From assembly GCA_021816505.1 (NCBI GenBank), contig JAKAXS010000011.1, forward strand, positions 1 to 16,270: a stretch of 16,270 bases of DNA. Reading direction: 5' to 3'. The translations under genes were made by a program, and so were the position numbers. The notes beneath the pieces were generated by a model, which was not told where the DNA came from, did no database searches, and saw nothing but the letters and a program-made list of their open reading frames with translations. Positions 7,709 through 13,691 of the stretch are shown one piece after another. The stretch is from Pseudomonadota bacterium (GTDB lineage Bacteria; Pseudomonadota; Alphaproteobacteria; Rhizobiales; Hyphomicrobiaceae). The stretch's first letter is position 1, and each line of letters begins with the position of its first letter.

Positions 7709-7953
7709 ACTACGTCGCCATTCTCGTGATCCTGGGCGTGCTCATGGGTGCGGCGGGCCTGGCCGCCTTTCTTTGGTCTCTGAATTCACATCAATACGAT
7801 GATCTTGAAGGTGATGCCGGCCGCATCTTGGAAGATCGTGACGACAGTCCGATTCCAGTACCAGGACAACGACCGAGTGCAACGGAAGGCACACGATCAC
7901 CCGCTTTCTCGCCTACTCATGCAGCCGACGAGGCGCAGCGTCGTTCACATTAG
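7705..7953 (+). CDS. ccoS: cbb3 oxidase maturation protein CcoS with an unusual C-terminal tail
   Basis: An 82-residue protein. The first 45 residues are typical CcoS: one membrane helix (about 4-26) followed by the hallmark W24-S-L-N-S-H-Q-Y-D-D-L-E-G-D-A-x-R-I-L. In Rhodobacter CcoS is needed to insert redox cofactors into the oxidase. It overlaps ccoI by 4 bases. CcoS is usually about 50-60 residues; here residues from about 46 on (Pro/Ser-rich, ending QRRSH) are extra. The last 14 codons lie antisense to a decayed GGDEF gene fragment, which suggests that the original stop was lost and the tail was acquired when foreign DNA joined here. The core looks functional. Confidence 0.93.
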   Translation: MNYVAILVILGVLMGAAGLAAFLWSLNSHQYDDLEGDAGRILEDRDDSPIPVPGQRPSATEGTRSPAFSPTHAADEAQRRSH

Positions 7954-8053
7954 CGAATATCCGGTTGCGACCCTGGTTTTTCGCATAGTACAGCGCGCTG
8001 TCTGCGCGTTGATAGAATGAGAACTCGTCGCCCGAGGACAGCCGGGCCGCGCA
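7913..8053 (-). pseudogene. Remnant of a GGDEF (diguanylate cyclase) gene with internal deletion
   Basis: Read leftward, the frame gives ARLSSGDEF (degenerate from the R-x-GGDEF signature) joined after three residues to QRADSALYYAKNQGRNRIF, which is the conserved C-terminal end of GGDEF domains. In an intact domain these two blocks are separated by roughly 50-60 residues, so the middle has been deleted. Nothing upstream of the GGDEF motif is recognisable; the sequence there switches to a palindromic repeat. The stop lies at 7913. It is too short to be active and is best read as a relic at a recombination junction. Its 3' end overlaps ccoS on the other strand. Confidence 0.72.
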
Positions 8054-8192
8054 TCCGGTTCCGCTTTTGGCCCGTTGCATCGGCCAGCAGATGTCGGCTC
8101 TCGGCGGCTTTCCTGACATCCCCACTCAGAGCGAACGCAATTTCAGGCAGCGTCGGCGGGGTCCGCTTCCTCGGCAAAGCAGACATCCAGTT
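8054..8192. repeat. Degenerate dispersed palindromic repeat units
   Basis: This gene-free stretch has two related units: one near 8092-8122 (ATGTCGGCTCTCGGCGGC, ending TGACATCC) and one at about 8161-8188 (GTCCGCTTCCTCGGCAAAGC, ending AGACATCC). Each is a loose palindrome; in the second, GTC-x-GCTT pairs with AAGC-x-GAC. A third partial piece (CCGCTTTTGGCCCGTTG) lies at about 8061-8077. I recall very similar repeats, often mis-called as short proteins beginning MSALxxKADI, scattered between genes in Bradyrhizobium-like genomes. Copy number elsewhere cannot be judged here. From 8193 to 8265 I see nothing but the ribosome-binding site of the next gene. Confidence 0.5.
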
Positions 8193-8265
8193 CAACCGAC
8201 TTTCTTCCTGGACTTCTCTTGGAGACCAAGCCGTTTAGTGTTGGCGGTTGGGGGAGAAGACACTG

Positions 8266-8475
8266 ATGGAGGATGATGATCGTGAGCTCATTCGACACCT
8301 CTTCGCGTCGATGTCGGCCCGGCTAGAAAATGCACACGAGCTCTCAGTTGACGGTCAGTCTAAATCGCTCGGAGCCCAGCAACAAGGCGAGGTGGCCAGC
8401 CGGCTTGATACCGCCGTATCAGAAGTCGCGGCACTTGCTGGCGCCTTGGTTGTTCTGACAGGCGGTGGATCGTGA
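8266..8475 (+). CDS. Small hypothetical protein ahead of the recombinase cassette
   Basis: A 69-residue, acidic, mostly helical protein with no cysteine and no membrane segment. The N terminus MEDDDRELIRHLFASMSARLENAHELSVDGQS looks like an amphipathic helix, and a second helix spans about residues 43-62. The ATG at 8266 has GGGGGAG about 7 bases before it; a TTG at 8248 would add six residues. I recall similar small proteins near DUF2924/recombinase genes of alphaproteobacteria, without a known role. It is on the same strand as the cassette and separated from DUF3489 by 195 bases holding four hairpins. Function unknown. Confidence 0.6.
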   Translation: MEDDDRELIRHLFASMSARLENAHELSVDGQSKSLGAQQQGEVASRLDTAVSEVAALAGALVVLTGGGS

Positions 8476-8492
8476 TGACGACCATGGCGGCG

Positions 8493-8652
8493 TCGGGTCG
8501 CGAGTGAAGCGAACCCGAGTGATAGGAGCCCCGCGAAGTGACTTGAACTCCGTCCAGATATGAGCGTCACTTGCGGCACTAACGACGTCTCCTGCAGCCC
8601 CGGATGACTACGGGGCTTTGGGTGGTGCGGGCACCAGCATTTGGCTGGTGCC
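8493..8652 (+). ncRNA. Candidate structured RNA or leader of four consecutive hairpins
   Basis: Four stems fill the gap before DUF3489. H0: TCGGGTCGC (8493-8501) pairs with GCG-a-ACCCGA (8509-8518), one bulged A. H1: CCGC-g-AAGTGAC (8531-8542) pairs with GTCACTTGCGG (8566-8576), 11 pairs with one bulged G and a 23-base loop. H2: AGCCCCG (8596-8602) pairs with CGGGGCT (8611-8617). H3: GGCACCAGC (8630-8638) pairs with GCTGGTGCC (8644-8652), a perfect 9-pair stem ending 19 bases before the DUF3489 ATG. AGCCCCG occurs a second time at 8527-8533, so the CGGGGCT strand has two competing partners, one of which would break the base of H1. No U-tract follows any stem, so these are not ordinary terminators. 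It could be a regulatory leader, a small RNA or a recombination site. Confidence 0.5.
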
Positions 8653-8670
8653 GCCATGAGGAGACACGCC

Positions 8671-8928
8671 ATGGCTCGCATCACTAAAGCCAAATTGAAA
8701 GCTGTCGTCGCAGAGCCCGTCAAGGCGCCTTCGCGCGGCAAGACTGAGGCGGTCATCACTCTGCTCAGGTCAAAGCAGGGTGCCACAATACCCGACTTGA
8801 TGGCGGCAACCGGCTGGCAGTCGCACTCGGTGCGAGGCTTCCTGGCTGGCGCCTTGCGGAAACGCCATGGACTCGAACCGATTTCCGAGAAGCGAGACGG
8901 TGAGTTGCGACGCTATCGTGCGCGCTGA
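8671..8928 (+). CDS. DUF3489 domain protein
   Basis: An 85-residue protein with a basic N-terminal arm (MARITKAKLKAV) and a compact helical domain: KTEAVITLLRSKQGATIPDLMAATGWQ, then SVRGFLAGALRKRHGL and EKRDGELRRYR. This is the DUF3489 pattern and resembles a winged-helix DNA-binding fold (helix, ATIxxLMxATGW turn and recognition helix, basic wing). The ATG at 8671 has AGGAG 7 bases before it; the in-frame ATG at 8656 lies too close to hairpin H3. It stands 7 bases ahead of DUF2924 in the cassette. The family commonly accompanies DUF2924 and a serine recombinase. A role as regulator or recombinase accessory factor is inference. Confidence 0.87.
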   Translation: MARITKAKLKAVVAEPVKAPSRGKTEAVITLLRSKQGATIPDLMAATGWQSHSVRGFLAGALRKRHGLEPISEKRDGELRRYRAR

Positions 8929-8935
8929 GTGACAG

Positions 8936-9385
8936 ATGCCGGATCACGACAAGTTGAGACAGGCGTTGCGGGAGCTCGAACCCGCCTCACGCGGCGATCT
9001 GGTTGCGCAGTGGCGGCGGCTTTATCGAACGGAGCCGCCGCGCTACGCCAGCATCAACTTCATGCGGCACGCTATCGGCTATGTTTTGCAGGAACGCGCG
9101 TTGGGCGGGCTACCAGATTCGATGCGTCGGGAACTGCTAGCCCTTGCAAAAGGCACTCGCTCGGTCCCCACGCAAGGACAGGTCAGGATCAAGCCGGGGA
9201 CGAAGTTGCTGCGAGAGTGGGGCGGGAAGACATATGAGGTTCTGGCTACGGATAAAGGCTTTGTCTGGGACGGCAAAACGTATCGCAGCCTTTCTGGTAT
9301 CGCCTTCGCAATCACCGGCGCCAAGTGGAGCGGTCAACGCTTTTTTGGACTGAAGCAGCGCGGGGGGCGGGATGAGCCAGCATAA
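8936..9385 (+). CDS. DUF2924 domain protein
   Basis: A 149-residue, basic, soluble protein. The N-terminal half (about 1-75) carries LRELEPASRGDLVAQWRRLY and the RYASINFMRHAIGYVLQE helix; the C-terminal half has the DUF2924 text GTKLLREWGGKTYEVLATDK, GFVWDGKTYRSLSGIAFAITGAKWSG and FFGL. The WxGKxYEV...F.W.GK.Y.SLSxIAxxITG...G pattern is typical of a small DNA-binding fold seen in phage and mobile-element proteins. It follows DUF3489 by 7 bases and overlaps the recombinase start by 14 bases, so the two are translationally coupled. It is likely an accessory protein of the recombinase; the family has no proven activity known to me. Confidence 0.92.
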   Translation: MPDHDKLRQALRELEPASRGDLVAQWRRLYRTEPPRYASINFMRHAIGYVLQERALGGLPDSMRRELLALAKGTRSVPTQGQVRIKPGTKLLREWGGKTYEVLATDKGFVWDGKTYRSLSGIAFAITGAKWSGQRFFGLKQRGGRDEPA

Positions 9386-11072
9386 GAGCACACGCTGTGC
9401 GATCTACACTCGAAAATCGTCGGAGGATGGGCTCGAGCAAGATTTCAACTCGCTCGACGCGCAGCGCGAGGCTTGCGAAGCCTACGTTCTCAGCCAGAAA
9501 CATGAAGGCTGGATGGTCGTACCTGACCGCTACGATGACGGCGGTTTCTCAGGCGGGAACATGGCGCGGCCAGGTTTGGTGCGCCTTCTAGAAGATGTCC
9601 GCGCGAAGCGGATTGATGTGATCGTCGTCTATAAGGTGGATCGCTTAACGCGATCCCTAGCGGACTTCGCGAAGATCGTCGAGGTCTTCGATGCCCAAGG
9701 CATCTCCTTCGTAGCCGTCACGCAGCAATTCAACACGACGACATCAATGGGTCGTCTTACGTTAAACGTGCTGCTGTCATTTGCGCAGTTTGAGCGTGAG
9801 ATTGCCGGGGAGCGGATACGCGACAAGATTAGAGCTTCACGTCAGAAGGGAATGTGGATGGGAGGCTCGGTTCCCCTCGGTTACGAGGTCAAGGATCGCG
9901 GCCTGGTCATTAACGACAGTGAGGCGGCAAAGGTTCGGCTGATCTACGCGCAATATCTTGGGTCGAATTCGGTCCGCGACCTGGCAAATGATCTCAACCG
10001 TCGGGGAATACGGTCGCACCAGCGCGTCACGCAGTCAGGACGGACGGTTGGTGGACATGTGATGACGCGTGGCAGCCTTTATCTGATGCTTCAGAATCCC
10101 GTCTATATCGGCATGGTTGTTCACAAAGGTGCCCGATATCGGGGGCTGCATCAGCCGATCATCGAGCCCTTGCTCTGGGCCCGAGTTCAGGAGCGTCTCG
10201 CGGAAAACAGGGTTGAGCATCGAAGCCAGACACGAGCGCATGTTCCCAGTCCCCTGGCAGGACTTGTATTCGACAGCTCAGGCGAGCGTTTGACGCCGAC
10301 ACACGCTCGGCGGGGCAGTCTGCGCTACCGGTACTACGTGTCTCAAACGCTCGTAACCGGGCAGGCCAAGTCCGACAAGATAAGCAAGCGTTGGCGCGTT
10401 CCGGCCACCGAACTCGAGACTGCCGTCGTCACCTCTATCACTGGGTTGCTGGACAATCATGCTGAGTTGACGTCGGTGTTCAATCTTGGTCGCCTGTCGC
10501 CGGTTGAAATAACGGCCGTGCTCGAAGCAGTAGCCCGACTGTCGCAGTCTCTGCGCGAACCGGATTTGGCTCGGCTGCGGACTTCGCTGCAGTCCTTAGT
10601 CACGCGGATCGTGATCGCGGAGGCATCGATCGCGGTCACCCTGAACCTAGCCGAAGTGCGTCAAGCATTGGGACCATTGCCGCTCGAATCTGACGCAGAG
10701 GCATTCCACACGCTCACCGCACCCGTCCGCATGACGAAGCGTGGTGTCGAGCAGCGTTTAGTCATTGGGAATGGCGTCGTGATAACGCGACGTGACGCGA
10801 CACTCGTTCAGGCGATCGCGCGGGCTTACGCCTGGTTCGAGGACATTAGAACCGGGCGCATCGCGGACCTAACCCAGCTCGCTGTCCGCGAGCAGCTCCC
10901 GCGATCCTACGTTCAGGCCCACATACCGCTGGCCTGCCTCGCACCGCGGATCGTGCGAGCGATCCTTGAAGGACAACAGCCGGCGGATCTGACGTTGAAG
11001 CAACTCATGTGCCGAACGGCACTTTCGGCGGATTGGGACGCCCAGTGCCGTCAGCTTCAATTCGCAGACTAA
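9372..11072 (+). CDS. Large serine recombinase (resolvase/invertase family)
   Basis: A 566-residue site-specific DNA recombinase. The N-terminal resolvase domain (about 5-150) has the catalytic motif Y12-T-R14-K-S16, with S16 the probable nucleophile, and D90-R91-L-T-R94. The conserved FAQFEREIAGERIRDKI helix follows, then the recombinase domain (about 170-280, GSVPLGYEV, VRLIYAQYLG, GMVVHKGARYRGLHQPII). The usual zinc-ribbon position (about 295-330, LAGLVFDSSGERLTPTHARRGSLRYRYYVS) lacks the cysteines, as I recall for this alphaproteobacterial subgroup. A C-terminal coiled/helical region ends the protein. It appears intact. It is coupled to DUF2924, and together with DUF3489 forms a mobile cassette. 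Whether it integrates, inverts or excises DNA cannot be told from the window; no attachment sites were firmly identified. Confidence 0.95.
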   Translation: MSQHKSTRCAIYTRKSSEDGLEQDFNSLDAQREACEAYVLSQKHEGWMVVPDRYDDGGFSGGNMARPGLVRLLEDVRAKRIDVIVVYKVDRLTRSLADFAKIVEVFDAQGISFVAVTQQFNTTTSMGRLTLNVLLSFAQFEREIAGERIRDKIRASRQKGMWMGGSVPLGYEVKDRGLVINDSEAAKVRLIYAQYLGSNSVRDLANDLNRRGIRSHQRVTQSGRTVGGHVMTRGSLYLMLQNPVYIGMVVHKGARYRGLHQPIIEPLLWARVQERLAENRVEHRSQTRAHVPSPLAGLVFDSSGERLTPTHARRGSLRYRYYVSQTLVTGQAKSDKISKRWRVPATELETAVVTSITGLLDNHAELTSVFNLGRLSPVEITAVLEAVARLSQSLREPDLARLRTSLQSLVTRIVIAEASIAVTLNLAEVRQALGPLPLESDAEAFHTLTAPVRMTKRGVEQRLVIGNGVVITRRDATLVQAIARAYAWFEDIRTGRIADLTQLAVREQLPRSYVQAHIPLACLAPRIVRAILEGQQPADLTLKQLMCRTALSADWDAQCRQLQFAD

Positions 11073-11290
11073 GATCCGGGTTGACGTCGGTTACGGCCAA
11101 AACCTGCTGCCAAACTGTCACCCGCACATTTGCCGTCGGAGACGTCTTTGCAAACTCGTGGTGAGATCAGGCGACAGAAGTCTGTGCCTTCGGGAACGGC
11201 CAAACGTCTAACGGATATCTATCGGATTTTTCACGTTATTGTCGTGCTTGCAAGGATTCCGGTTAAGACGTCTGCAACCGGCAGACTGTG
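11073..11290. other. Non-coding gap between recombinase and tRNA-Gln
   Basis: No credible gene. It holds two similar short strings, AGACGTCTTTGCAA (11140-11153) and AGACGTCTGCAA (11266-11277), and two overlapping inverted repeats next to the tRNA 3' end: CCGGTT/AACCGG (11259-11264 and 11276-11281) and GTCTGC/GCAGAC (11270-11275 and 11281-11286). The second would form a hairpin 4 bases after the tRNA CCA on the minus strand but has no U-tract. This may be the right junction of the accessory region. Confidence 0.4.
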
Positions 11291-11364
11291 TGGCTGGGGG
11301 ACTAGGATTCGAACCTAGACAGGCAGAGTCAGAGTCTGCAGTCCTACCATTAGACGATCCCCCA
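11291..11364 (-). tRNA. tRNA-Gln (anticodon CUG)
   Basis: The minus strand folds as a complete cloverleaf. The acceptor TGGGGGA pairs with TCCCCCA; the D-arm contains TAATGGTAGGA; the anticodon stem GCAGA/TCTGC encloses the loop CTCTGAC, giving anticodon CTG, which reads the CAG glutamine codon. The T-arm is CTAGG-TTCGAAT-CCTAG. The discriminator is G and the CCA end is encoded (11291-11293). No defects are seen. The 3' end faces the recombinase region to the left, the usual orientation for islands inserted at tRNA genes. Confidence 0.97.
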
Positions 11365-11406
11365 TCAAGCCAGGATCGGCGGTCGCCGGAACGGCCGCAA
11401 GCGGGC

Positions 11407-11434
11407 GATATAACAGGTGCGTCCCGGTAGTCAA
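11407..11434 (-). promoter_or_regulatory. Probable sigma70-type promoter of tRNA-Gln
   Basis: On the minus strand TTGACT (11434-11429, 5 of 6 to TTGACA) is followed after 16 bases by TATATC (11412-11407, 4 of 6 to TATAAT). Transcription would start near 11400, giving a 5' leader of about 36 bases ahead of the tRNA. The -35 lies within a perfect GTCAAG/CTTGAC inverted repeat (11430-11446). Confidence 0.6.
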
Positions 11435-11570
11435 GGCTCGCTTGACGGCTGACCGAAATGAGCCGGCGAAACACGGGGTAGGCAACGCGAAACAGGCGGT
11501 GGCACCGGGCGAAGCGTTGGGCGTTGCGTTCCTTCGAGATCGTCACCGTGCTCGCGTTGCGTGGCAGGGG

Positions 11571-12362
11571 TCACGGAAGCAGTTCGGGGCGGTATTCGAA
11601 ATGCATGGTGTCGTAGTGGTACCAGCGGCCGCCCCAGATGAAGCCGTGCTTCTCGAAGATGCGGACGATCTCGATCGGGATGGCGTTGCGCCATTCGAGA
11701 GTGCCGTCTGGCGATGCCTTGGACCAGCGCCAGTAGTGAGCGTGCTTCAAGGCGATGTCGATGGCGATGCCATGCCCGTGCGCGGACGGGCGGTCGGTGC
11801 CGGCAATCACGCGGCAGGCGTACGTTCCGGCGACGGGATGGAGGTAGACGTCGAATCGCTTCGGCAAGGCGTCGAGTTCGGTTGAAATCGCGGCGAGCTT
11901 GCGATCGACGCCGTTGATGCGGGTGACGCGCAGGGGCTGATTGGCCTTGCGCGGCAACCAGCGGATCGTCGTCAGGTGCTGCTCGACCTCACCCTTGCGG
12001 CAGTCGCCGTACATCTTGTCGAACAGTTGCGCCGGTCGCGCGCGTCCGGGATCCTGGTTCTTCGCAGGTGGAACCAGATCGCCGGTCGGGTAGGGGAGCG
12101 CAAAAATGTCGTCAAGGGTCGGTGCGGCGAGCCACGCTTCGAACGGTCGGTCTTTTTGTCTGCCGCCGAACGGCAATCGTGTTCCATCGCGAAAGAGAAG
12201 GTCGTCTCCGTCGACCCGTTCGAGCATTTCAGGATAGGCCCGGATCAGGTTTTGCCGGCTGTCGTTCACTTCCCCCGAGCCAGCGACTTGGCCGAACGCC
12301 GGCTGCACAGCAGCGAAGAACAGTGCCAATGCCGTCCGCAGCAGCAGAGATTGCGATGTCAT
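11571..12362 (-). CDS. Secreted M15-family zinc peptidase, D,D-carboxypeptidase/endopeptidase-like
   Basis: A 263-residue exported protein with a signal peptide (about 1-24, cleavage after AFG). The C-terminal part (about 165-260) has the M15 metallopeptidase signature S193-A-H195-G-H-G-I-A-I-D202, and later WGGRWYHYD251-T-M-H254-F-E. H195, D202 and H254 are the expected zinc ligands and D251 the probable general base. Such enzymes cut D-Ala-containing or L-Ala-D-Glu bonds in peptidoglycan peptides. The middle part (about 95-165) with KMYGDCRKGEVEQHLTTIRWLP and two cysteines (C121, C183, probably a disulphide) is a subfamily feature I recognise only loosely. ATG at 12362 was chosen as it begins the signal peptide. 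It is divergent from the Ppx/GppA gene. Substrate not determinable. Confidence 0.85.
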   Translation of the reverse strand: MTSQSLLLRTALALFFAAVQPAFGQVAGSGEVNDSRQNLIRAYPEMLERVDGDDLLFRDGTRLPFGGRQKDRPFEAWLAAPTLDDIFALPYPTGDLVPPAKNQDPGRARPAQLFDKMYGDCRKGEVEQHLTTIRWLPRKANQPLRVTRINGVDRKLAAISTELDALPKRFDVYLHPVAGTYACRVIAGTDRPSAHGHGIAIDIALKHAHYWRWSKASPDGTLEWRNAIPIEIVRIFEKHGFIWGGRWYHYDTMHFEYRPELLP

Positions 12363-12523
12363 CCTGGGCTTTCATTGCGTTAAGGCTGCGCCGAAGTTTG
12401 CTCTATTTACGTGATCGCGCGAACTGTTACACTGCCACCTCAGATGCAGCCAGAAGCCGCTTGAGAGCGCCACAGGGTGGTTAACCCGGTCGGTTCGCGG
12501 ATCCAAGCACTGGGGAAAACGCC

Positions 12524-13687
12524 GTGGGTGGATTGCGCGACGACGACGGGCCGAACGTGTCCGCCAAACGGCTAGACGCCCGTGACGCCGGCATTCCCGG
12601 GCTTTCTCAGCAACCATCGTTGGGCGCAGTGCCGGCATCGTGGGACGGCGGGGCCGACGTTTCGCGCGAGCGCGGCGAGGTCTATGGCGCGCTGGACCTG
12701 GGCACCAACAATTGCCGGCTGCTTCTCGCGCGCCCATCGCGGCGCGGCTTTCGGGTAATCGATGCGTTCTCGCGTATCATCCGCCTTGGCGAGGGCGTGG
12801 CGCACACGGGCACGCTGTCCGAGGCGGCCATGGCGAGGACGCTTGACGCGCTTCGCATCTGCGCTTCGAAAATCGCACGCAGCGACGTACGCCGCTCGCG
12901 GCTTGTCGCGACGGAGGCCTGCCGCGCAGCCAGCAATACTCCGGATTTCCTCGAACGTGTGCGCAGCGATCTGGGGCTCGCGATCGAGATTTTGACACCG
13001 GAGGCGGAGGCGAAGCTCGCAGTCTCCGGCTGTGCGTCTCTCATCGATCCGCGCGCCGATTTCGTTCTGGTATTCGATATCGGTGGCGGCTCGTCCGAAC
13101 TGATCTGGCTCGACCTGCGTACGCCGGGACAGCCGTCGCATCACGTGGAGCGGTTCGAGGCGCCCTCGCACATCGCCGCGTGGACGTCGCTGCCGCTCGG
13201 CGTGGTGACGCTGGCGGAGAAGTTCGGCGGGCAGCATGTCACGCCCGAGAGCTTCGAGGCGATGGTCGCCTATGTCACCGGTCTGATAACGCCGTTCGAG
13301 CAGAAGCACGATTTCACCAGCCGCACCGCCGGCGCGAATGTGCATCTGCTCGGCACATCGGGAACGGTGACCACGGTTGCCGGAATCAAGCTCGGCCTGT
13401 CACGCTACGACCGCTCGCGCGTCGATGGGTGTTGGCTGGCCGTCAGCGAGGTGCAGGAGGTGACCCACAGCCTGCTGAAACGCAGCTATGACGAGCGCGT
13501 GGCGGAGCCGTGCATCGGGCAGGATCGCGCCGACCTCGTTCTGGCGGGATGTGCTATCCTCGAGGCGATACTGCGCGTCTGGCCCTGCGAACGCTTGCGG
13601 GTTGCCGACCGCGGATTGCGCGAAGGCATCCTCTCCACCCTGATGCGGGAAGATGGCGTCTACCGCTCGGCGCGGCGGAGACGGTAG
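12524..13687 (+). CDS. Ppx/GppA-family phosphatase (exopolyphosphatase or pppGpp phosphohydrolase)
   Basis: A 387-residue cytoplasmic ASKHA-fold phosphatase. Motifs: first phosphate loop G55-A-L-D58-L-G-T-N-N (YGALDLGTNNCRLLLA), LVATEACRAASN, LTPEAEAKLAVSG, second phosphate loop F184-D185-I-G-G-G-S-S-E, GTSGTVTTVAG, and ADRGLREG near the end. It is the short alphaproteobacterial form without the C-terminal HD domain of E. coli Ppx. Members hydrolyse polyphosphate or pppGpp; sequence alone does not decide. GTG at 12524 has GGGGAAA before it and gives an unusual, polar N-terminal extension of about 50 residues; a later start near the core has no clearly better signal. rlmE starts 4 bases after the stop, so the pair is one operon. 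Confidence 0.92.
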   Translation: MGGLRDDDGPNVSAKRLDARDAGIPGLSQQPSLGAVPASWDGGADVSRERGEVYGALDLGTNNCRLLLARPSRRGFRVIDAFSRIIRLGEGVAHTGTLSEAAMARTLDALRICASKIARSDVRRSRLVATEACRAASNTPDFLERVRSDLGLAIEILTPEAEAKLAVSGCASLIDPRADFVLVFDIGGGSSELIWLDLRTPGQPSHHVERFEAPSHIAAWTSLPLGVVTLAEKFGGQHVTPESFEAMVAYVTGLITPFEQKHDFTSRTAGANVHLLGTSGTVTTVAGIKLGLSRYDRSRVDGCWLAVSEVQEVTHSLLKRSYDERVAEPCIGQDRADLVLAGCAILEAILRVWPCERLRVADRGLREGILSTLMREDGVYRSARRRR

Positions 13688-13691
13688 CGAC

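Noticed and set aside
7950..8195. 81-codon minus-strand frame beginning MNWMSALPRKRT
   Set aside because: This is the translation of the palindromic repeat and the wrong frame of the GGDEF relic; such short proteins are well-known false calls.
8596..8620. H2 hairpin as a Rho-independent terminator of the 69-residue gene
   Set aside because: Only three T residues follow the stem before GGG, and more hairpins continue downstream; it fits a structured leader better.
12363..12523. Promoters in the divergent gap between the M15 peptidase and the Ppx/GppA gene
   Set aside because: Candidate boxes such as TTGCTC with TTACAC are at unsuitable spacing, and a TAAATA on the minus strand lacks a -35 partner; none is good enough to list.
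12572..13345. Long open frame (257 codons) antisense to the Ppx/GppA gene
   Set aside because: Arg/Ala-rich shadow translation typical of G+C-rich DNA; no family motifs, and the plus strand has a clear phosphatase with all motifs.
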